Assembly (NCBI GenBank): GCA_013814015.1
Contig: JACCQS010000042.1
Span: 1-17,438, forward strand
DNA length: 17,438 bases
DNA from: Geodermatophilaceae bacterium
GTDB taxonomy: Bacteria > Actinomycetota > Actinomycetes > Mycobacteriales > Geodermatophilaceae
Direction of reading: 5' to 3'
The notes under the pieces were generated by a model. It was not told the origin of the DNA, did no database searches, and saw nothing but the letters and a program-made list of their open reading frames with translations. Within the stretch, counting starts at the first letter, position 1; each line of letters begins with the position of its first letter. The position numbers were made by a program, and so were the translations under genes. This document shows positions 13,721-17,438 of this stretch, piece by piece.

Positions 13721-14664
13721 CGGGTCGCTCGCATCGCAGCCGCGCCGTACAGATCGTCGGGCAACCGGCCGATGTCGTCGAAGCGCACCTTGGCGCCCTC
13801 GAACACTGGACCGTCCACACACGATCGGAGGAACCTCGACGTCCCGTCATCTCCGATCACCGGCAGCACACAGGTCATGCAGACTCCGATGCCGCAGGCC
13901 ATCGCTTCCTCGACCGACACATGGCAGATCAGCCCGTAGGCAGCGCTCTGGGCAGCCACCGCGCGCAGCATCGGCATCGGGCCGCAGGCGTAGACCACCG
14001 AGGCGCCCGGCAACAACTCGGGCACGACGTCGGTGACCCGGCCGGTACGTCCTGCCGAGCCGTCCTCGGTGGTCACTGCAAGCACCCGGGTCAGTGCGGG
14101 GAATTCCGGGACGGCGTAGAGCCGGTCGCCGGTGGCCGCTCCCAGCACCGCGGCCACCGCGTGACCGGCCGCGCAAAGCCGTTGGGCCAACCCGACGAAT
14201 GGTGCAGCGCCGTACCCGCCTGCGACGAGCAGCGCTGCTCCTCCCGGTGGTGGAGCGGGAAAGGGACGGCCCAGCGGCCCGATCAGATCCAGGACATCCC
14301 CGAGTTGCCGGTCGCAGATCCAGCGGGTGCCGGGTCCATGCGTGGCAACGACCACGTTGATGGTGTCGCCGTCGACGCCGCTCAGCGCGAAAGCCCGACG
14401 GAGCAACAGTGCCGAGGAGTTCCCGCCCACGCCGAGCGTGATGAACTGGCCCGGTTGGGCATCCACCCCCACACCTGGTGCATGCAACGTGAACTCGCGA
14501 TAGGCGCCGACCACTCGGACACCGACGACCTTGGCACGAACCTGCACCGGCCGTGGCCGCTTCTCCTTCGGTACGGGCGGCAGCGGGATCGACATCGTTG
14601 CAGTCATCCGCTCGTGCGCTTGCGCGAGATCGATGGCTTGAGTGATTCCCCAGGTACGGCTCAC
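13717..14664 (-). CDS. pyrK: Dihydroorotate dehydrogenase electron transfer subunit
   Basis: PyrK carries FAD and a 2Fe-2S cluster and passes electrons from PyrD to NAD+. It belongs to the ferredoxin-reductase family: LLRRAFALSG (87-96) for FAD, LLVAGGYGAAPFVGLA (145-160) for the nucleotide site, YACGPMPML (225-233), and the cluster cysteines C257, C262, C265 and C282 in the C-terminal part. GTG 14664 overlaps the carB stop as GTGA, matching the ATGA overlap at the other end, and gives 315 residues. ATG 14607 (296 residues) and ATG 14595 are realistic alternatives, because the first 40 residues show no conserved feature. An open frame further upstream to 14943 is only an out-of-phase reading of carB. 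Confidence 0.93.
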   Translation of the reverse strand: MSRTWGITQAIDLAQAHERMTATMSIPLPPVPKEKRPRPVQVRAKVVGVRVVGAYREFTLHAPGVGVDAQPGQFITLGVGGNSSALLLRRAFALSGVDGDTINVVVATHGPGTRWICDRQLGDVLDLIGPLGRPFPAPPPGGAALLVAGGYGAAPFVGLAQRLCAAGHAVAAVLGAATGDRLYAVPEFPALTRVLAVTTEDGSAGRTGRVTDVVPELLPGASVVYACGPMPMLRAVAAQSAAYGLICHVSVEEAMACGIGVCMTCVLPVIGDDGTSRFLRSCVDGPVFEGAKVRFDDIGRLPDDLYGAAAMRATR

Positions 14665-17438
14665 GCCGGCCGCCGGAGCGCTGCCTCGGGATCCATCCGA
14701 CGAGACCGCTGCTGTCGAAGTGAGGCATGCAGGTCTTGCAGGGACCGGACGCCGAGCGTCCCGTTGCGTACAGCCTCGATTCCCTGAACGGCAGCCGCTG
14801 CGCCTTGTACCGTTGTGACACAAGGAATTCCGGCGACGACTGCCGCCGTACGGATCTCGTAGCCGTCGATGCGGGTGCCGCCACTGCCCTGCGGGGTATT
14901 GATGACCAGGTCGATGTCGCCGGCGAGTATCCGTTCCACGCAATTACCGGGCCCCTCGCTGAATTTGCTGAGCACTTCACAGATCACGCCGTTCCGCCGC
15001 AGGACGGCGGCCGTGCCTGACGTGGCGAGCACCTCGAACCCCAGGTCGGCCAAGCGCTTGACCGGGAAGATCGCCGATCGCTTGTCCCGGTTGGCCAGGC
15101 TCACAAAGGCCTTGCCACCGGTGGGCAACGACCCGTAGGCCGCCGCCTGGGATTTTGCGAACGCCCTTCCGAAGTCGGTGTCGATACCCATCACCTCCCC
15201 GGTGGACTTCATCTCCGGGCCCAGAACGGTATCGACGCCATGGCCCTCGACAGTCCGGAACCGGTGGAAGGGCAGGACCGCTTCCTTGACCGAGATCGGT
15301 GCGTCGATCGGCAGGTCCGCGCCGTCACCGTCGGGCAGCAGGCCCTCACCGCGAAGGGTGGCGATGGTGTCTCCGACGGCTATTCGAGCAGCCGCCTTGG
15401 CCAACGGGACTGCCGTGGCCTTGGACACGAACGGCACGGTTCGCGACGCCCGCGGATTTGCCTCCAGGACGTAGAGCAGGTCGTCCTTGAGCGCGTACTG
15501 AACGTTCAGCAGTCCGCGAACCCCGACTCCGGCTGCGATTGCCTCGGTCGATGCACGGATCCGGGCCAGCTCGGAGGAGCCAAGAGTGATCGGCGGCAGC
15601 GCGCACGACGAGTCACCGGAATGGATACCGGCCTCCTCGATGTGTTCCATGACTCCGCCGAGAAAGAGCTCGATCCCGTCGTAGAGGGCGTCGACATCGA
15701 TCTCCACCGCATCCTCGAGGAATCGGTCGACCAGGACCGGATGTGCCTGGCTCACCTGGGTGCTCTTGGCGATGTAGGCCTCAAGCGCCGCGTCGTCGTA
15801 CACGATCTCCATCCCACGGCCGCCGAGGACGTAGGAGGGCCGGACGAGCACGGGATAGCCCACTGTCCCGGCGATGGCGCCGGCTTCCTCGTAGGAGGTA
15901 GCCATCCCGTGCTTGGGTGCCGGAAGCCCAGCCGAGGCCAGGACCCGCGCGAATGCGCCCCGCTCCTCGGCCAGATGGATGGCCTCCGGGGCGGTGCCCA
16001 GGACCGGAACCCCGGCGTCCTTGAGGGGTTGGGCCAGGCCCAACGGAGTCTGCCCGCCCAGGGTGCAGATCACGCCGACCACCGGTCCAGCGCCACGTTC
16101 GGCCTCGACGACCTCCATGACGTCCTCGAAGGTGAGCGGTTCGACGTAGAGCCGGTCGGCGGTGTCGTAGTCGGTCGAGACGGTCTCCGGATTGCAGTTC
16201 ACCATCACCGTCTCGAACCCGGATTCCCGCAGCGCCATCGCGGCGTGCACGCACGAGTAGTCGAATTCGATGCCCTGCCCGATCCGGTTTGGCCCGGATC
16301 CGAGGATCAGGACCGCGGGTTTGTCGCGCTGGGCCACCTCTGTCTCCTCGTCGTAGCTGGAGTAGTGGTACGGCGTACTAGCCGCGAACTCCGCGGCACA
16401 GGTGTCCACGGTCTTGAAAACCGGCCGGATTCCCAACCGGTGCCGCAGCACCCGTACGCCGGTCTCTCCAGCCAACTCCGGGCGAAGGGCGGCGATCTGG
16501 CGGTCGGAACATCCGGCCCGCTTCGCCCGGCGCAGCAACGGTTCGGTTAGCGAGGGTGCGGCCTCGATGTCGAGACGCAGGTCCACCAATGAAGCGATCT
16601 GATCGAGAAACCATTGATCGATTCCGGTTGCCTCGAAGACCTGCTCGACGGACGCGCCGGCTCGCAGTGCCCGTTCGACGTCGTAGATCCGCCCGTCGGT
16701 GGGCGTCTCGACCTTCTCGAGCAGACCATCGACACTCACGTCGTCGGGGTCTGGGACCGTCCAGAAGCCCGCTTGCGTCGTCTCCATCGAGCGCAGCGCC
16801 TTCTGCAGGGCCTCGATAAAGTTGCGGCCCACCGACATCGCCTCCCCGACCGACTTCATCGTCGTGGTCAGTCGGGGGTCGGCGCCGGGGAACTTCTCGA
16901 AGGCGAACCGCGGGACCTTCACGACCACGTAGTCCAAGGTGGGCTCGAAGGAAGCCGGCGTCTGTCCGGTGATGTCATTCGGGATCTCGTCGAGGGTGTA
17001 CCCGATCGCGAGCTTGGCGGCGATCTTGGCGATCGGAAATCCGGTCGCCTTGCTGGCCAGGGCGCTCGATCGCGAGACCCGAGGGTTCATCTCGATGACG
17101 ACCAAGCGACCGGTCTCCGGATGGATGGCGAACTGGATGTTGCAGCCGCCCGTGTCGACGCCGACTGCGCGCAGAACCTTGATCCCGACGTCGCGAAGAT
17201 GCTGGTACTCGCGGTCGGTCAGGGTCATCGCTGGTGCCACAGTGATCGAGTCTCCGGTGTGCACGCCCATCGGGTCGAGGTTCTCGATCGAACACACCAC
17301 GACAACGTTGTCCTTGCGGTCGCGCATCAGTTCGAGCTCGAACTCCTTCCAGCCCAATACACTCTGCTCGATCAGCACCTCGTGGACGGGACTCGCCTCG
17401 AGTCCGGCGGTGGCTATCCGGCGCAGCTCTGCCTCGGC
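14661..17438 (-). CDS. carB: Carbamoyl-phosphate synthase large subunit, N-terminus outside the window
   Basis: CarB makes carbamoyl phosphate from bicarbonate, two ATP and the ammonia delivered by CarA, feeding both pyrimidine and arginine synthesis. 925 residues are present up to the right edge; by comparison with E. coli CarB about 190 N-terminal residues are missing. The frame continues unbroken above the internal GTG at 17378 (…LRRIATAGLEASPVHEV then LIEQSVLGWKE). The first ATP-grasp half ends with VIEMNPRVSRSSALASKATG. The second starts at LILGSGPNRIGQGIEFDYS and NCNPETVSTDYD and contains VLEANPRASRTVPFVSKATA. The C-terminal MGS-like allosteric domain includes KRSAIFPVKRLADLGFEVLA, the site that binds UMP or ornithine in E. 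coli. The stop overlaps the pyrK start. Confidence 0.98.
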   Translation of the reverse strand, partial: AEAELRRIATAGLEASPVHEVLIEQSVLGWKEFELELMRDRKDNVVVVCSIENLDPMGVHTGDSITVAPAMTLTDREYQHLRDVGIKVLRAVGVDTGGCNIQFAIHPETGRLVVIEMNPRVSRSSALASKATGFPIAKIAAKLAIGYTLDEIPNDITGQTPASFEPTLDYVVVKVPRFAFEKFPGADPRLTTTMKSVGEAMSVGRNFIEALQKALRSMETTQAGFWTVPDPDDVSVDGLLEKVETPTDGRIYDVERALRAGASVEQVFEATGIDQWFLDQIASLVDLRLDIEAAPSLTEPLLRRAKRAGCSDRQIAALRPELAGETGVRVLRHRLGIRPVFKTVDTCAAEFAASTPYHYSSYDEETEVAQRDKPAVLILGSGPNRIGQGIEFDYSCVHAAMALRESGFETVMVNCNPETVSTDYDTADRLYVEPLTFEDVMEVVEAERGAGPVVGVICTLGGQTPLGLAQPLKDAGVPVLGTAPEAIHLAEERGAFARVLASAGLPAPKHGMATSYEEAGAIAGTVGYPVLVRPSYVLGGRGMEIVYDDAALEAYIAKSTQVSQAHPVLVDRFLEDAVEIDVDALYDGIELFLGGVMEHIEEAGIHSGDSSCALPPITLGSSELARIRASTEAIAAGVGVRGLLNVQYALKDDLLYVLEANPRASRTVPFVSKATAVPLAKAAARIAVGDTIATLRGEGLLPDGDGADLPIDAPISVKEAVLPFHRFRTVEGHGVDTVLGPEMKSTGEVMGIDTDFGRAFAKSQAAAYGSLPTGGKAFVSLANRDKRSAIFPVKRLADLGFEVLATSGTAAVLRRNGVICEVLSKFSEGPGNCVERILAGDIDLVINTPQGSGGTRIDGYEIRTAAVVAGIPCVTTVQGAAAAVQGIEAVRNGTLGVRSLQDLHASLRQQRSRRMDPEAALRRPA

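Noticed and set aside
12398..13939. 513-codon open frame on the plus strand opposite pyrF, pyrD and pyrK
   Set aside because: It crosses three well-supported genes on the other strand and has no family features.
15240..16550. 436-codon open frame on the plus strand opposite carB
   Set aside because: carB is unambiguous on the minus strand; the antisense frame is open only because of base composition.

Overview
The window is chromosomal DNA from a high-GC actinobacterium (Actinomycetota). The evidence is strong G/C third-position bias, many GTG starts, an actinobacterial-type integration host factor (mIHF), a PriA without helicase motifs, an F420-type LLM oxidoreductase remnant and the order mihF-gmk-rpoZ-coaBC-metK-priA. 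I cannot assign a genus with confidence. No stretch over 300 bases lacks a gene or recognisable gene remnant.

Right part (17438 down to 11872, minus strand): a pyrimidine biosynthesis run, carB (cut by the right edge) -> pyrK -> pyrD -> pyrF. Stop and start codons overlap (GTGA between carB and pyrK, ATGA between pyrK and pyrD), as in one polycistronic unit. The dihydroorotate dehydrogenase is the class 1B type that needs the PyrK flavin/iron-sulfur subunit.

Middle part (about 7773 to 11864, plus strand): a 4.1-kb accessory block lying against the direction of its neighbours. It holds a decayed LLM/F420 oxidoreductase pseudogene, an ABC-F protein, an alpha/beta hydrolase of the fluoroacetate/haloacetate dehalogenase type with one altered substrate-binding position, and a SixA-type histidine phosphatase. 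Gaps between them are only 15-50 bp. The block ends tail-to-tail with pyrF at a hairpin that contains both stop codons.

Left part (7772 down to 1, minus strand): a housekeeping run, mihF -> gmk -> rpoZ -> coaBC -> metK -> priA -> def -> DEAD/DEAH helicase (cut by the left edge). It joins nucleoid structure, GMP phosphorylation, RNA polymerase omega, CoA synthesis, SAM synthesis, replication restart and N-formyl removal. Two start sites in this run (mihF and def) have a TANNNT box exactly six bases before a GTG, the signature of leaderless transcripts. Two intergenic stretches (gmk-rpoZ and coaBC-metK) carry repeats or dyads that the genes do not explain.

I see no CRISPR array, tRNA, rRNA, insertion sequence or phage gene, and no convincing new multi-gene system. 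The most useful leads are the dehalogenase-like active site, the gene block inserted between pyrF and mihF, and the structured gmk-rpoZ intergenic region.
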